The notes: generated by a model from the letters alone, not told the origin. 64,000 nucleotides of DNA from Dermanyssus gallinae (GCA_003439945.1 QVRM01005607.1:496001-560000), one strand, 5' to 3'. Positions 47,866 through 58,711 are shown, counted from the first letter of the stretch. Translations and numbers: made by a program.

Positions 47866-50800
47866 TCACTCACGGGTTTCCCCAACGTTCGACGTGTCTT
47901 GTACTAACACCCGCGAAGCCGCATCATTCAGACTAACGTGATTTTCTGGTGCAGTAGACGGAAATCTTGCTCTCCTGAGCTTTCCCAGGGTTCCTTTCTT
48001 TTTCATTACCTCCGTAGCCATAGCTGCTCCCAGCTTCCACCCAGAAGTCGTACCGCATATGTAGTCTACGAACTCCTTAAGGGTTCCTCTGGGGGGATCT
48101 GGAATATTTGTTCCTCTTCCGTCTCCCTCATTGGTCCATTTGTTCCTTAGTTTGGCAATTGCTGTGGCTCTAGCCTGTTCCAGTGCCTGGCACTTTAGAA
48201 GAGTGTGGGTCGAGTCATCCTCCGTTCCCTCTTGGCAATAAACGCAGCTCGATGAGGGAGCTTTTCCGATTCGAAAGAGGTATGTCTGAAAGTCCCCATG
48301 TCCCGTGAGGATCTGCGTGAGATAATGGTTTAGTTCTCCCCCCGGTCGCTCAATCCATTGTTTGATGTTTGGGATGAGGGATCGAAGGGTGTGCCCCGGT
48401 GCTCCTGAAGGAATGGAGTCCCATTTGGCTTGCCATGCTTCCAATGACTTCTCTCTCTCTACTTCCTTACTGCTGCTCGAGCTGTTTTCCCAGAGTTTTC
48501 GCCTTTCCTCCACCTTTAGATCCCAGGGAAGAGCTCCGGCCAGCACGAGAGCAGAGTTTGTGCTAACGGTGCGATACGCCTGGATAATTCTGAGAGCCGC
48601 CACTCTCTGAGTGCTTCCAAGGATCCCTCTCGCTTTCTTTGTTTTCAAAGAAGCTTTGAGCCAGACTGGAGACCCGAATAGCGCTATAGATTCGGCCACT
48701 GACATCAGCAATCTACGTCTGCATTCTCTTGGTCCGTGAATGTTTGGTAGAATTCTTGCAATTGCATTAGCCGCCTTAGCCGCCTTTGCCGAGGTTATCT
48801 TCAGGTGGCCGAGGCCCGTCAGGCTCTTGTCCAAGCGAATCCCCAAGTACCGCGCCTCCTTGACCTGCTTTATTTGCTGTCCTGCCAGGTATAGTCTGAT
48901 GGGACTCACCTTCTTCCGTCCCGTTAGCAGTATAGCCTCGCTTTTCTCCGGAGCGATTGCTAAGCCGGCTTCGTCCATCCATCTCCTCGTAGACTCTAGT
49001 GTTTTATTAGCATTAAGTTCCAATTCTTCTGCAGTCTTTGCCTGAACTGTGATAGCCAGATCATCCGCGTACGCGATCATCTCTACTCCTTGTGGAAGGT
49101 TATCCTGGCAGAGTACGCCATCGTACGCTAGGTTCCAGAGCAGAGGACCCAGGATCGAGCCCTGTGGAACTCCTGCTGCCATTGATAATTCCACTTCACC
49201 GTTGAAAACAGTTCGGTCTTCTAGGTATCCTGAGATGACCTTGACAAGATAATGTGGGACTTTTTTCCTCACTAGCGTGTCCAGTATTGTCCTCCACGGG
49301 AGGCTATTAAAGGCGTTCCTGACATCTAGAAGTATTGCCAGAAACAGTTTTCTGGTGCAAATCGTTGAACTATGTAAAAGGTCAGCCTTGTCCGTAACTC
49401 GATGGACAGCAGTGAGAACTGACCGCTTTTTCCTGAATCCATATTGGGAGTCCGAAAGAAGTCCGTTTTCCTCTACAAAGGTTCTGAGCCTTTCTTCAAT
49501 GATTGCCTCGTACCCTTTCGCCAGGGTATTTAGTAGGCAGATAGGCCTAAATCCTCCGTTGTCTTTGGGGATAAGGACAACCTCAGCTTGTTTCCAGTTT
49601 GCAGGTATTGTTCCCTTTCTGGTTGCTGCAGTGAACACCTGTGCAACCAGATCTGGATACTCCTTAAATAGTACTTTGACTGCCAGGGACGGGATGCCGT
49701 CTGGTCCTGGGGCCTTTCCCGGCTTAAGTCTCGCCGCAGCCTTGAGTATCTCTGCTACCGTTATCGCTGGGGGCTCGTCCCCTTCTCCTGTGGGTGCCTC
49801 TGGCGTGTTATATTGCTCCCTGTCAAAGCGAGCGTGTTTTGGGAAGAGTTTGTTTAAAGCCTGGCTGATTTGCTCCTTTGTGAGCACAGCCCTGGGCTTT
49901 CGTGCGTTACTCCCTTTTATTATCTTGTAGGGCTTCCCCCAAGGATCGCCATCGATTTCCTTGAGAAGGTTGCGCCATCTATTTGTCTTGCTATCAATAA
50001 TTGCTTGCTTCAATGTGGCTCTACATTTTCGATAGTTAACCAAAGCTTGAGCTTCATCCTCTAAGGTCCTGTGTGGCTTTTTTAGTTTACGCCTTGCTCT
50101 GTTGCAGTCAGACCTCTTTTGCGCAATGGTCGTGTTCCACCAGTAGTTTGGCTGTAAGTTCGCCCGCTTTGGATGTATGGGCTTTGTAGCTCGAGCACAT
50201 GCCGTTATTAGAAGCTCTTGCAGCTCCTCTGGGGTTTGGGGTAGTCCAACGTCGGCAATTGTATTACTGATTTCTGCTCTAAAGGATTTCTCATCGGATA
50301 TCCTGTAGCGAGCTTTAATGCTTGCGGGTGGCCTGGGTGTCCGCGCCTTTACTTTGAACTCTATGCAGTAGTGATCGCTGAGGTTTTCTTCTTCAGTGAG
50401 GACTTTCCAACTCGTTATTTTACAAGCCAGCGTGTCATCGCAAAGCGTTAAGTCAATATGAGAGTATTGGCCTGCCCTGTGAAAAGTAGGTTCCTTGCCT
50501 TTGTTTTGTACGTATATGTCATGACTAGCTGCCCAATCGAGTAAGGTTCTTCCTCTTGTATCCGTTTTCTTTGATCCCCATGTTTCACTGGCTGCATTAA
50601 AGTCGCCCGTGAGTAGGGTTCCCAATCCTTTACTGGTGTCGCGTACTGAGTCTCCGAGTTCAGTAAGAAACCTTTCAAATTCCTCCTGTGAGCAGTTCGG
50701 GCTGATGTAGCATGAGTACAGTCTCCACTTGTTGGCTACGTCCACCCACACGTATCCTGCTCCTTTTCCGTGTTTGGTTATTGGTAGTGAGCCGGTGTTA

Positions 50801-50976
50801 ATGATAGCAGCGCTAAGCGTTAGATCATTGTACCAACCTGCTCTTGTGCTTGCTCTACTTTTATTTGGTTCACTGATAGAAACGAGGCTTGCGTTGCGTC
50901 TAGCTGCTATTTCCTCTAGCATGTCATGCGCTAGTCTGCTTCTATTACAGTTAACTTGAATTACATTGGTCTCCAT
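47866..50976 (-). CDS. LINE ORF2: endonuclease and reverse transcriptase (1036 aa)
   Basis: It encodes an AP-like endonuclease (about 1-210) with LVSISEP (catalytic Glu), LLTGDFNAASETWGS (GD-NA, 121-135), YSHIDLTL (171-178) and SDHYC (200-204). The linker with KAPGPDG (about 421-427) leads to the reverse transcriptase: GFRKKRS (about 513), [14 protein letters not shown] (D551), GVPQGSILGPLLW (about 602) and AYADDL (YADD 636-639). A C-terminal C-x2-C-x9-H-x4-C cluster (CVYCQEGTEDDSTHTLLKC, about 911-929) completes the R1-type layout. The frame extends 25 codons upstream to 51051, but the ATG at 50976, two bases after the ORF1 stop, is the likely start. In this family ORF2 is made by re-initiation at a stop/start junction. 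All catalytic residues I can check are present. Confidence 0.93.
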   Translation of the reverse strand: METNVIQVNCNRSRLAHDMLEEIAARRNASLVSISEPNKSRASTRAGWYNDLTLSAAIINTGSLPITKHGKGAGYVWVDVANKWRLYSCYISPNCSQEEFERFLTELGDSVRDTSKGLGTLLTGDFNAASETWGSKKTDTRGRTLLDWAASHDIYVQNKGKEPTFHRAGQYSHIDLTLCDDTLACKITSWKVLTEEENLSDHYCIEFKVKARTPRPPASIKARYRISDEKSFRAEISNTIADVGLPQTPEELQELLITACARATKPIHPKRANLQPNYWWNTTIAQKRSDCNRARRKLKKPHRTLEDEAQALVNYRKCRATLKQAIIDSKTNRWRNLLKEIDGDPWGKPYKIIKGSNARKPRAVLTKEQISQALNKLFPKHARFDREQYNTPEAPTGEGDEPPAITVAEILKAAARLKPGKAPGPDGIPSLAVKVLFKEYPDLVAQVFTAATRKGTIPANWKQAEVVLIPKDNGGFRPICLLNTLAKGYEAIIEERLRTFVEENGLLSDSQYGFRKKRSVLTAVHRVTDKADLLHSSTICTRKLFLAILLDVRNAFNSLPWRTILDTLVRKKVPHYLVKVISGYLEDRTVFNGEVELSMAAGVPQGSILGPLLWNLAYDGVLCQDNLPQGVEMIAYADDLAITVQAKTAEELELNANKTLESTRRWMDEAGLAIAPEKSEAILLTGRKKVSPIRLYLAGQQIKQVKEARYLGIRLDKSLTGLGHLKITSAKAAKAANAIARILPNIHGPRECRRRLLMSVAESIALFGSPVWLKASLKTKKARGILGSTQRVAALRIIQAYRTVSTNSALVLAGALPWDLKVEERRKLWENSSSSSKEVEREKSLEAWQAKWDSIPSGAPGHTLRSLIPNIKQWIERPGGELNHYLTQILTGHGDFQTYLFRIGKAPSSSCVYCQEGTEDDSTHTLLKCQALEQARATAIAKLRNKWTNEGDGRGTNIPDPPRGTLKEFVDYICGTTSGWKLGAAMATEVMKKKGTLGKLRRARFPSTAPENHVSLNDAASRVLVQDTSNVGETRE

Positions 50977-50978
50977 TT

Positions 50979-53243
50979 TTATTGGTTGGCAAGGGTTTGT
51001 CCGTCCGTGTCTTGAAACCGAGCGGCTCCTCGAGCACCCTGTTCCGTCCATCCCTCTAAGTTTGTCCTGCTCCGGCGAGCGTCCTTCCTTGAAGCTTTTT
51101 TCTGCTCCGCAGTCAGTTGCTCTCCTTTTTCTGTTTGTGGGGAGATTTGCTGGTCGGTCTCTGTCTCCTGAGCGGCCGACTCAATTTTGCCACCTCTATT
51201 AGCTTGTGCTGCCTGCTTGGCCGCATGTATTGCTTGTTTCCGTTCCGTCAGAATTCGGAGGTAGCTGGTGCATGCAGTAGATCTGGCGCGGTGACCTACA
51301 TTTCCACAAACGTAACACTTGGGGGCTTCGGCCTCGCAGTTTCGGGCGACGTGTCCGGCGTCGCCGCACCTGTAGCATATCTGGCTTTCGGCTTTATTGT
51401 TCCTGCATTCCCTGGTTGTGTGCCCTATGTCGTGGCAGTTATGGCAAGTTGGCAGGGTAATCCATTCCTCAGGCCTGCTATTGAAGCCTCCTAACTTGAA
51501 GGTTTTCCTCGCCAGGAGCTTGCGCGCATCCTGCTTTGGCAACGTTACTAGACATTGCCAGCTGCCCTTCTTGTTAGGTCGCGGAGCCTCTGTGCGCATA
51601 TGAGTCGATTCGTGAAGATTCAGGGTCTTCCGGATCTCTGTTCTAATGGCCTCCGCGCTTATGAAAGGGTTAACATCGCGCAGGACAACCGTCATAGTAG
51701 GGCCAGTGACCACTCTGGTATCAACCTCACCCCCGGTACCTTGGCGTAGTACAGCAGCAAAGGTGGCGGAGCTGCCAGCCCTTTCCTCCGCTATCTTGAG
51801 TATAAGGTCTCCGGTACGAGTGGTTCTAACGGGGCCAATTCGCACACCATTTTCAGGCTTTCCGACAAGCGGACGGATCTTGTCAAGCATCTCACTTGCC
51901 GAGGTTCCTTCTTTCGGCCGGATTCTCACTGACATCATTTCAGTCTGCGCGTTCCGTGGGCCGGTAGTACCTACGTCTGGCTTGGGCCTTCGCTGTCCCT
52001 CGTTTGTGATGTCTGCCGAGCAGCCTACCTGCCTGCAGCAGGCCTCAGTTGCTCTTCGGAGCGATGTCCCAATCAACTCCTGGGATATATAGAGAGACAC
52101 TGGTTCCAAGTTTGTCTTATCGTGGCTCCTCTCAAGGGTCTTGCAGAGTATCTGCAGAAACCCTTGTGGAGAGACCTCTGGGCCTGTTACTCCGATCACC
52201 AGAGTGCGCGTTTTTCTACTAGGAGACGACGGTTTGTCCGCGCCAGATTCCAGGTCGGTGCCAACTAGCTCCAGTTGTTCGTTGTTTGTTAGAACGGCCA
52301 CACTTCCCGCCCGAAGGGTGGACGCCGACTCAGCAAGCGGGAACTGGGTGGCGAGTTTTTTGAGGACAGCCCGGTCCTTTTCTGACTCTCTTGTAATGAG
52401 CATTGCCCGCACGTCTCGCGACGCTACAATGCTGTTATTCGAAAAGCAGGCGGCTTTGAATGTGGCTTCCGGCCAGTCTTGTCGAATAAGTTGGGTAGCG
52501 TCCTCAAGCGACGGCAACGCTGCCAGTTGTTCCTCGATGAGCTTAGCCGTTTGTAGATCTAGCTGCTCTTTATCTAGCTTTTTCTGGCACGTATTGCATA
52601 TAAGGTTTTTGGGCGTTAGAAACCTTTCTAAGTGAGCCGATTGCTGTACTTTTAGGTCCTCAACCTGTTTGGCCAGACCCTCTGCCTTTGCCTTCCAATT
52701 TTCAGCCAGCATCGTGATTCTTTGCACTTGTGCCGTCTGTTCGGCGCTGGCTTCCTTTAGTTGCCTAATAGAACTCACGTGCTCTGCTTCACTAGCTTTC
52801 TGTTTTAATTCAAGCTCCCATGTGCATTTGTCGAGGCGAGTAATCGCAGCCTTGATGTCCGTTTGAGTAGTGGCATGTTTTTCTTTAAGCGCCGTAAGCT
52901 GCTTGACCACCTTCAATAGCTCACTCAAACCCCCTGCACTATCCTGCAGGCCCTCTTCGGCGCGCGTTTTCTTTGCCGCTTTGGCCTTTTGGCTGGCCAC
53001 GGTTCGACCTGTCACACCTTGCGTAGCATCGTTTGGCGAAATCGACATTGCTGCCGCTCTCTTTCGTTGAGTCTGCGGCGTTGCAGCAGACATTCTCTCC
53101 TTGTCCTCCGAGTCGTTGTTTGAGCCCGTGTCTTTCTCCGTCTCCAGTTCCGCTACTCTCTTCTCCAGCTCGTTTGGGTCTATTGTGAGAACAGCCGGGC
53201 CGGGGGACTGAGGCACACGGTCCGGACCCTTAAAAGGATCCAT
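50979..53243 (-). CDS. LINE ORF1 (gag-like nucleic-acid-binding protein, 754 aa)
   Basis: The protein coats the element RNA in R1-type LINEs. Residues about 105-205 look like a coiled coil (LTALKEKHATTQTDIKAAI, ASAEQTAQVQRITMLAEN), suggesting self-assembly. Three zinc knuckles follow near residues 600-660: CHNCHDIGHTTREC, CYRCGDAGHVARNC and CYVCGNVGHRARSTAC (the last has a longer final spacing). The C-terminal tail is rich in Q, K and R. The first Met of the open frame (53243) was chosen. It follows a leader of about 510 bp to the target duplication. The stop TAA (50979-50981) lies two bases before the ORF2 ATG, so ORF2 is probably made by re-initiation. No lesion is seen. Confidence 0.9.
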   Translation of the reverse strand: MDPFKGPDRVPQSPGPAVLTIDPNELEKRVAELETEKDTGSNNDSEDKERMSAATPQTQRKRAAAMSISPNDATQGVTGRTVASQKAKAAKKTRAEEGLQDSAGGLSELLKVVKQLTALKEKHATTQTDIKAAITRLDKCTWELELKQKASEAEHVSSIRQLKEASAEQTAQVQRITMLAENWKAKAEGLAKQVEDLKVQQSAHLERFLTPKNLICNTCQKKLDKEQLDLQTAKLIEEQLAALPSLEDATQLIRQDWPEATFKAACFSNNSIVASRDVRAMLITRESEKDRAVLKKLATQFPLAESASTLRAGSVAVLTNNEQLELVGTDLESGADKPSSPSRKTRTLVIGVTGPEVSPQGFLQILCKTLERSHDKTNLEPVSLYISQELIGTSLRRATEACCRQVGCSADITNEGQRRPKPDVGTTGPRNAQTEMMSVRIRPKEGTSASEMLDKIRPLVGKPENGVRIGPVRTTRTGDLILKIAEERAGSSATFAAVLRQGTGGEVDTRVVTGPTMTVVLRDVNPFISAEAIRTEIRKTLNLHESTHMRTEAPRPNKKGSWQCLVTLPKQDARKLLARKTFKLGGFNSRPEEWITLPTCHNCHDIGHTTRECRNNKAESQICYRCGDAGHVARNCEAEAPKCYVCGNVGHRARSTACTSYLRILTERKQAIHAAKQAAQANRGGKIESAAQETETDQQISPQTEKGEQLTAEQKKASRKDARRSRTNLEGWTEQGARGAARFQDTDGQTLANQ

Positions 53244-53869
53244 TCCTTCTTTCCTTATTTCAGTTGAAAAGTAGTTATTTCGTTCGAATTTGGATGGGCA
53301 GCGGGCCGCTCGAAGCCTCCCACCCGCTACTCGAGTAGTTTCGTTTTCGCTTCGTCTTGCAGAAGAAGTAACATTTAAGCTTCACAGCGGCCTAGCTCCA
53401 CGTCGCTATGTCGCACGTCCACGCACAAAACACCAAAATGACCACTGAGTTTCACGGATCACTACAGTATCTCACTCTATGGATTAGTCTTAGTGCACTC
53501 ACACGAGAAGCATGTTCTTTCGGAGCTTCGTAGTCCTAAGTCCGCATTCCTTGGCGCCAAACCTTTCACTTCGGCCTTTCACCTCAGAAATGCCACTAAT
53601 GTTCACAATATCGATGTTCAACCATTCACTGCAAGTCAGTGCACCTACCTGCTATCACTAAGTTCACTAAATCTGGCTAGTACTAGGATCCTAAGATCTT
53701 TTCCACAGACCTACAAAAAACACGTCCGCACTGTCCGATTTCGAAACCGGAAGTGACATTGACAACTAAACCGTATTAAAGTAATGGAACTATTAAACAT
53801 TCTAATAGTATTGTCAACATTTAGGAGATACTGCTAGAGTACAACCAAGATTTAACCTCTGCGTTCTTA

Positions 53870-54990
53870 ATAGAATAAAATTCAGAAATATAAGAATAAT
53901 ATCATAAAAGGTCCCAGAACCGAGCTTTCAGGGGTACCGATATCAACCTGAGAGATAGGACCTACGCGCGTATCTGGAACAGGAAGGAATGGTCAAGGCA
54001 ATTAAAAACAGCCGACACGTCAATAAAGACTGCAAGACAAAACTTGTTTGTCTCCACCGAACCGGACGCCCGCTGCCATAAGTGGGCCAGCGCTAGGTCA
54101 GTCGACCTACCCCTGCAAAAGCCAAACTGGTTAGGTGATAGGAAATTGGCCCACTCTAAGTATCGATTTAGCCTGATCCACACCAGTTTTTGTAATGACC
54201 ACTGATATATAGTCAACGACCGATATCGGCCTGCAATTTTCTGCGCGGTTTCGTTCACCCTTCTTTCTGAATAAAGGAAATACCGCCGAATCCGTTAACC
54301 GTGTTGGAAAGTTTCCGGACTCAAACGAACGATTTGAAATGGAAGTCAGAGGCCCTGCAATCGAACGAGCTGCTAGCTTCAACAATTTTGCAAGCACACC
54401 CTCGGCTCCAGTTTGCCTTGAGACGGGAGCGGACAACAAGAACCTCGGAAACAAAGCCGACAGAGAGTGAAAATATATTATTAGTTATTTTCCAGACCGA
54501 ACGATTTCGATAGAATGCTGTCCTGGCAGCGCGGAGTGCATTAAGGTAGCAGCGACGGCTGCTGTTTAAATATGCGGTCGTTGTGCCCACCGAAGTGATC
54601 TTACGATGTCTGCGGTACAACTTATTAAGCCTGCAACGCAGCCGCCGTAAACCTGGTGGAAAGGAAAACTGACCCGTCTTACCCGAACTGTCAGGGGCAG
54701 GAAGGTCTACGAGGTCAAATGACTTTTCGTATGTAAAAAGCAGAATTATACTAAAGCGTCGAATGCAGAATTAACATTGACTGCATCATAAACCGTTAAC
54801 CACAAGGCATCTTGTAAGCGGCATAGTAACGTATCAATGTTAGCCTTTGTATGACATCTACGTGGTAAAACTGGGTAATTATCAGAGAAAAGCAATGTTT
54901 CAAAAACCGCAGGCTGGACGATAGTAGACTTCGAGCAACTTGAAATAGCTATGTGGTCTATCAAGAGTGAAGTCTCTTAAAAGAATGATA
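53870..54990 (-). pseudogene. Decayed LINE (CR1/L2/jockey-like): endonuclease end to RT
   Basis: On the minus strand the pieces appear in the order of a LINE ORF2. They are MIDHIAISS and LFSDNYPVLPR (endonuclease end, about 54964-54850), YLNALRAARTAFYRNRS (linker, about 54550-54490), GAEGVLAKLLKLAAR (54408-54360), ENCRPISVVDYIS (about 54235-54195), LSPNQFGFCRGRSTDLALAHL (about 54140-54075, finger), CLAVFIDVSAVFNCLDHS (first catalytic Asp, about 54030-53975) and TPESSVLGP (about 53935-53910). Stops and frame changes separate them, and nothing past the LGP block is visible. It is older than and different from the R1-type LINE next to it. Confidence 0.8.
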
Positions 54991-55318
54991 AATAATCGCT
55001 AGGCTGCGTAAAAGTACATGTATAACTATTACGTTCCCTTGACCGCATAAAGCTTGTATATTCTTCTTCTGCCGCTTCTCTCTTCTGCAAACATTTTTAA
55101 ACACGCCGATATGATTGGTGCCTTCATGCGTTGACTGGTTCTCCCGCAAACGTAGATTTTGCACAACTATATAGGAAAAAAGGCAGAATAACTACTTTTA
55201 TAAATTTCACTCGTTCTCTTAAACAAGTCGTTTCCCCGTCCTCTCTCCATAGGGAAAAATTATTGTCTTGCCGAGTTCTATCAAACCTCCAAAAAAGTAC
55301 ATTTTGATACGAATGACC

Positions 55319-55320
<2 letters not shown>
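54990..55320. other. No gene seen; end abuts (TA)n and a possible TIR
   Basis: On the minus strand the right end, next to the (TA)n at 55321-55352, reads acagggtcattcgtatc. It recalls the acagggtg start of the inverted-repeat element, but the following sequence is only loosely similar and the family link is uncertain. Confidence 0.3.

Positions 55321-55352
<32 letters not shown>
55321..55352. repeat. (TA)n microsatellite
   Basis: A TA array of about 32 bp. Confidence 0.9.
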
Positions 55353-55356
<4 letters not shown>

Positions 55357-55465
55357 AGACGTACAGCTAGAAGACATTGTGAGTTTAATACGGCGTGTTG
55401 TATACGATGTGATGGCTTGGAGCAGGTCAGGAGGCCAATGTTCTTTGCTAATCTGTATGATAAAT

Positions 55466-55476
<11 letters not shown>

Positions 55477-55523
<47 letters not shown>

Positions 55524-55535
55524 TATATATATATG
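55477..55535. repeat. (TA)n microsatellite
   Basis: A TA array of about 58 bp with one phase slip at about 55517. Confidence 0.95.
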
Positions 55536-55835
55536 GTGTCACAATAAACTACGAGTTGACAAAGTAATGATTTTCTCGTACATCTTTGCCAAATACTCAT
55601 GAGGACGTAATATATCGCGCTTATTCATATGGCGACGATTTATATCTGTATGTAAACGGTATAGCTAAACGAAAAAGGCTGACAAAGCGATGTCTTGTTT
55701 GCGCTCCTATGACAAATACCCGCACCGATATGCTAAAATGACGTTATATATGTATGTATTGTGTATGCACCGAGCGGGCTATTCTCGGACGCCACGCGCT
55801 CAGACAACACAACTGTCATCTTGAAATTAATGAAT

Positions 55836-55839
<4 letters not shown>

Positions 55840-55925
<86 letters not shown>
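55840..55925. repeat. (TA)n microsatellite
   Basis: A TA array of about 85 bp with TATG and TAATG variants. It directly precedes the nested inverted-repeat block. Confidence 0.95.
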
Positions 55926-55927
<2 letters not shown>

Positions 55928-55944
55928 AGGAAGTATTCCGTCGA

Positions 55945-56295
55945 CCGGGCGCACCGGGTCTAAAACCCGACCTCGTAATAACAACACCTACCGAGGTCTA
56001 GGTTTTAGATGCCGAGGTTTGCGGCCCGAACCAAGACCTAACAAAATCGCGGCAGAACAAGATCACCAAATATGACGTCGAGTTCCTAAGAGCGGCGCTC
56101 TTAGGAACTCGCCCGCAAAAACCTCGCAGATTCAGATCCATCACTATCTCTATGAGTGGTGTATGGGACTCCGAATCTGCGAGGACGCTCTTGGGGCTCG
56201 ACGTCACGAAGAGGAATCTTATGGATCTCACCGTTTTAACTTTGCAAGGAACCTTGTAGATATACCGCTCGCACCGGGTCCATAAGAGCGGGGGC
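55945..56295. repeat. Compact nest of inverted repeats, possible foldback element
   Basis: Four pairs are visible. (1) tctaaaacccgacctcg (about 55959-55975) against cgaggtctaggttttaga (55992-56009), imperfect. (2) A 16-bp perfect arm cgagttcctaagagcg (56079-56094) against cgctcttaggaactcg (56096-56111), with a 1-nt centre. (3) cctcgcagattc (56122-56133) against gaatctgcgagg (56173-56184). (4) An outer tgacgtcgag (56073-56082) against ctcgacgtca (56197-56206). The word cgcaccgggtcc/t occurs at both borders (about 55950 and 56270). No protein is encoded. It is probably a foldback-like transposon or a structured element. Confidence 0.65.
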
Positions 56296-56427
56296 TACCA
56301 TTAAGCAAGGACACGGACAACTGATTCTTAACTTCACGTGACACCTTTTTATCACAATTTTAATTAAGGCGAGCACTGCCGAGTGTGCAAACGTATTGTA
56401 AATGATTAATAAATCATCACAATATTT

Positions 56428-56430
<3 letters not shown>

Positions 56431-56467
<37 letters not shown>
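56431..56467. repeat. (TA)n microsatellite
   Basis: A TA array of about 36 bp. Confidence 0.95.
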
Positions 56468-56469
<2 letters not shown>

Positions 56470-56479
56470 GCCCAAATAA

Positions 56480-57066
56480 TGAAAAAAACATACAGCCGCA
56501 AACGGCATGTTAAGACCGGGCGTCGGCGATCAGTCGCCGCCACCCACCGATTTGTGAACGTTGGCCCTGGTCTCGTATTCCATCCAATCGCTGCAGGTTG
56601 TATCTGCTGCACTAAGAGTTGGCGGGTCGGAGCTGCTCTCGGCGACGCACTGTCGTACGTGCAGCAACGTGCAACACGCATCCTGCACTGATCCGTCCGC
56701 AGGACCTTTCTTCCCCCTTCGTCGTCGTCGTCTTTCTCTTCTTTTAGCACTGACCAACAGGCTCTGTCTGGCGCGCAACCTTCCGGTAATCCTACGCTGA
56801 TGAAGGAAAAATCTACTGGTCTTCTTCCTAGTATGGTAGTAGAAGTTGTTATTGTTAGTAATGTAGTAGACGTTGTTGTTAGCATTGTTCTTGTTGTTGT
56901 TGTCGTCGTCGTCATTGTTTGCGAGCTCCGCCCCCGGTTGTAGGGGCGCCACCTTAAGCCGAGAGGCGTTGTATCGGTCGGCGGTCAAAACGAAATGGTA
57001 TGCCAACAGGCAAACCACGTCACATAGCTTGCTTGCTTACACACTCACGTCGATAAGCTCCGCACA

Positions 57067-57108
<42 letters not shown>

Positions 57109-57451
57109 GACACAACTCATCGGACAATGGGCTGTAGGTCGTGAGGCGGTTATGTGTGAACATCTATCTCTCCGCATATATATATAAGCCTCGGCCATGT
57201 GCATGCCTCTGCTTGCGAGTGTAGGAGGCGCCGGCGAGAGAGAGAACGGTGCAGTGCGGAGACGACCCGATGACAGGAAAAGGGTCGGTAGTGTACCCGG
57301 ATACGTATGAGTGTCTTCGTGCCCGTCCGTGCTTGTATGTATATGTTAGTGTGGTGTGTGTATGTATGAATTAATGTGTGTGTATCTATCTATAATATAT
57401 ATTGTGTGCATGTAGGTGGGCACAATTGTGCATGCTTGTTTGCCCCTCTCT

Positions 57452-57498
<47 letters not shown>

Positions 57499-58677
57499 GA
57501 ACAGCATGAAGTCAATGAAGCTATATGTATTATCTCTCACAGTAGTAGTAGCAATAGTAGCAATAGTAGTGGTAATAACAGTAGTGAGATACGCTTCTTC
57601 CAAGCATTCGTTCATGTGAAACTAGGGACGAGAGAAAGATGGTCCTCCTGGCACCGGATCAGGCCCGGGATCTGGCCCTGGGTCGGTCCGGCTGTTCGGC
57701 TGTCCAGTTGCCTGTCTGACGGCATCTCCCCCGCCCGTTCGTATGCGAAGCTTTATCCGAGGGCTGCCGAATAGGAAGAACAAGAACGCCGACGACGACG
57801 ACGATGACGATGTGGAGAAGAACTAAGACAGGAACAGGAAGGAACAGGAAAGAAGAATACGAGAAGAAGAAAAAGAAAAATAGGCGGCCCAACGGCCCGG
57901 TGGCACTGGCCACGGAAAACAGCGATCAGGCAAAGCGAAGATCCCGCTCACACTGTTGACCCTGCTAAGGTCCGCCTGCTCTTATTATCACCGTGCAACG
58001 ACAACAATATCTGCAACAACAGCAACACCGACAACAGCAACAACAACAACAACGGCGACGACGACGACGGCAAAAACAACAACAACAGCGACGACGACGG
58101 CAAAAACAACAATGGCGACGAATCGACGATGCAGCAGCAGCACCAGATATAATAGCCAACAGCGGCAGCGCTGGCTACGGCTATGGCAGCAGAAAAACGG
58201 CTATGGCAGCATCAAGCCGCCAACATCAGAAGAAGCTGCTGCAGCGGCAGCAGCAGCAGCATTGCCATAACCATGATCAGCAGCAGGACCAGCAGCCATA
58301 GCCGTAGGACTATAGTCAGTCGCAAATAATATATGATGATTATTATTATTATTATATCCTATCGTATCGTATCTCGTGGCTGCCCCTTCGCATTGCCCTC
58401 GTTTTCAGGAAGCAAAGCCAATCGCGCGCCCGCCACTGTCACTGCTAGAGGAGCTGCTGTTGCTGCTGCTGCGGCTGGCTGGCTGGAGCCCTGTCTAGAG
58501 AGCGGGATTCGTCCAGGTCCTAAAAAATGATGCCCACTATACCCGCCGGCCGGCCGTCCGTCCGTTGCCTTCCTGGGTACCCCGCATTCGCCAGGCCAAA
58601 GCGAGCCCTTAGCTCGCCTTGACATGACGCTCGTGAACAAAGGCACTTCTATGCAACGCATAGCAAATAAATATATG

Positions 58678-58711
<34 letters not shown>

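Larger units (their letters stand above)
47594..53755 (-). mobile_element. Complete R1-type LINE with poly-A tail and target duplication
   Basis: The 13-mer tgacattgacaac lies at 47581-47593 and again at 53756-53768, flanking exactly this unit. On the minus strand the order is: 5' region (53755-53244), ORF1 (53243-50979), ORF2 (50976-47866), 3' region (47865-47624) and poly-A (T30 on plus, 47594-47623). Both frames are open from end to end, so the copy is full-length and apparently undamaged. The perfect duplication and long A tail indicate a recent insertion. A decayed relative sits at 1806-3527. Assignment to the R1 group rests on the ORF2 motifs (GDFNA-S--WG, C-terminal CCHC) and the ORF1 with three zinc knuckles. 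Confidence 0.93.

Noticed and set aside
54990..55320. Third copy of the long-inverted-repeat element
   Set aside because: Only the first few bases resemble the terminus. The rest aligns too loosely to claim a copy.
57956..58301. Poly-Q and poly-T frames
   Set aside because: They are translations of CAA/CAG/GAC trinucleotide runs. Without flanking domains or splice evidence they are not supported as exons.
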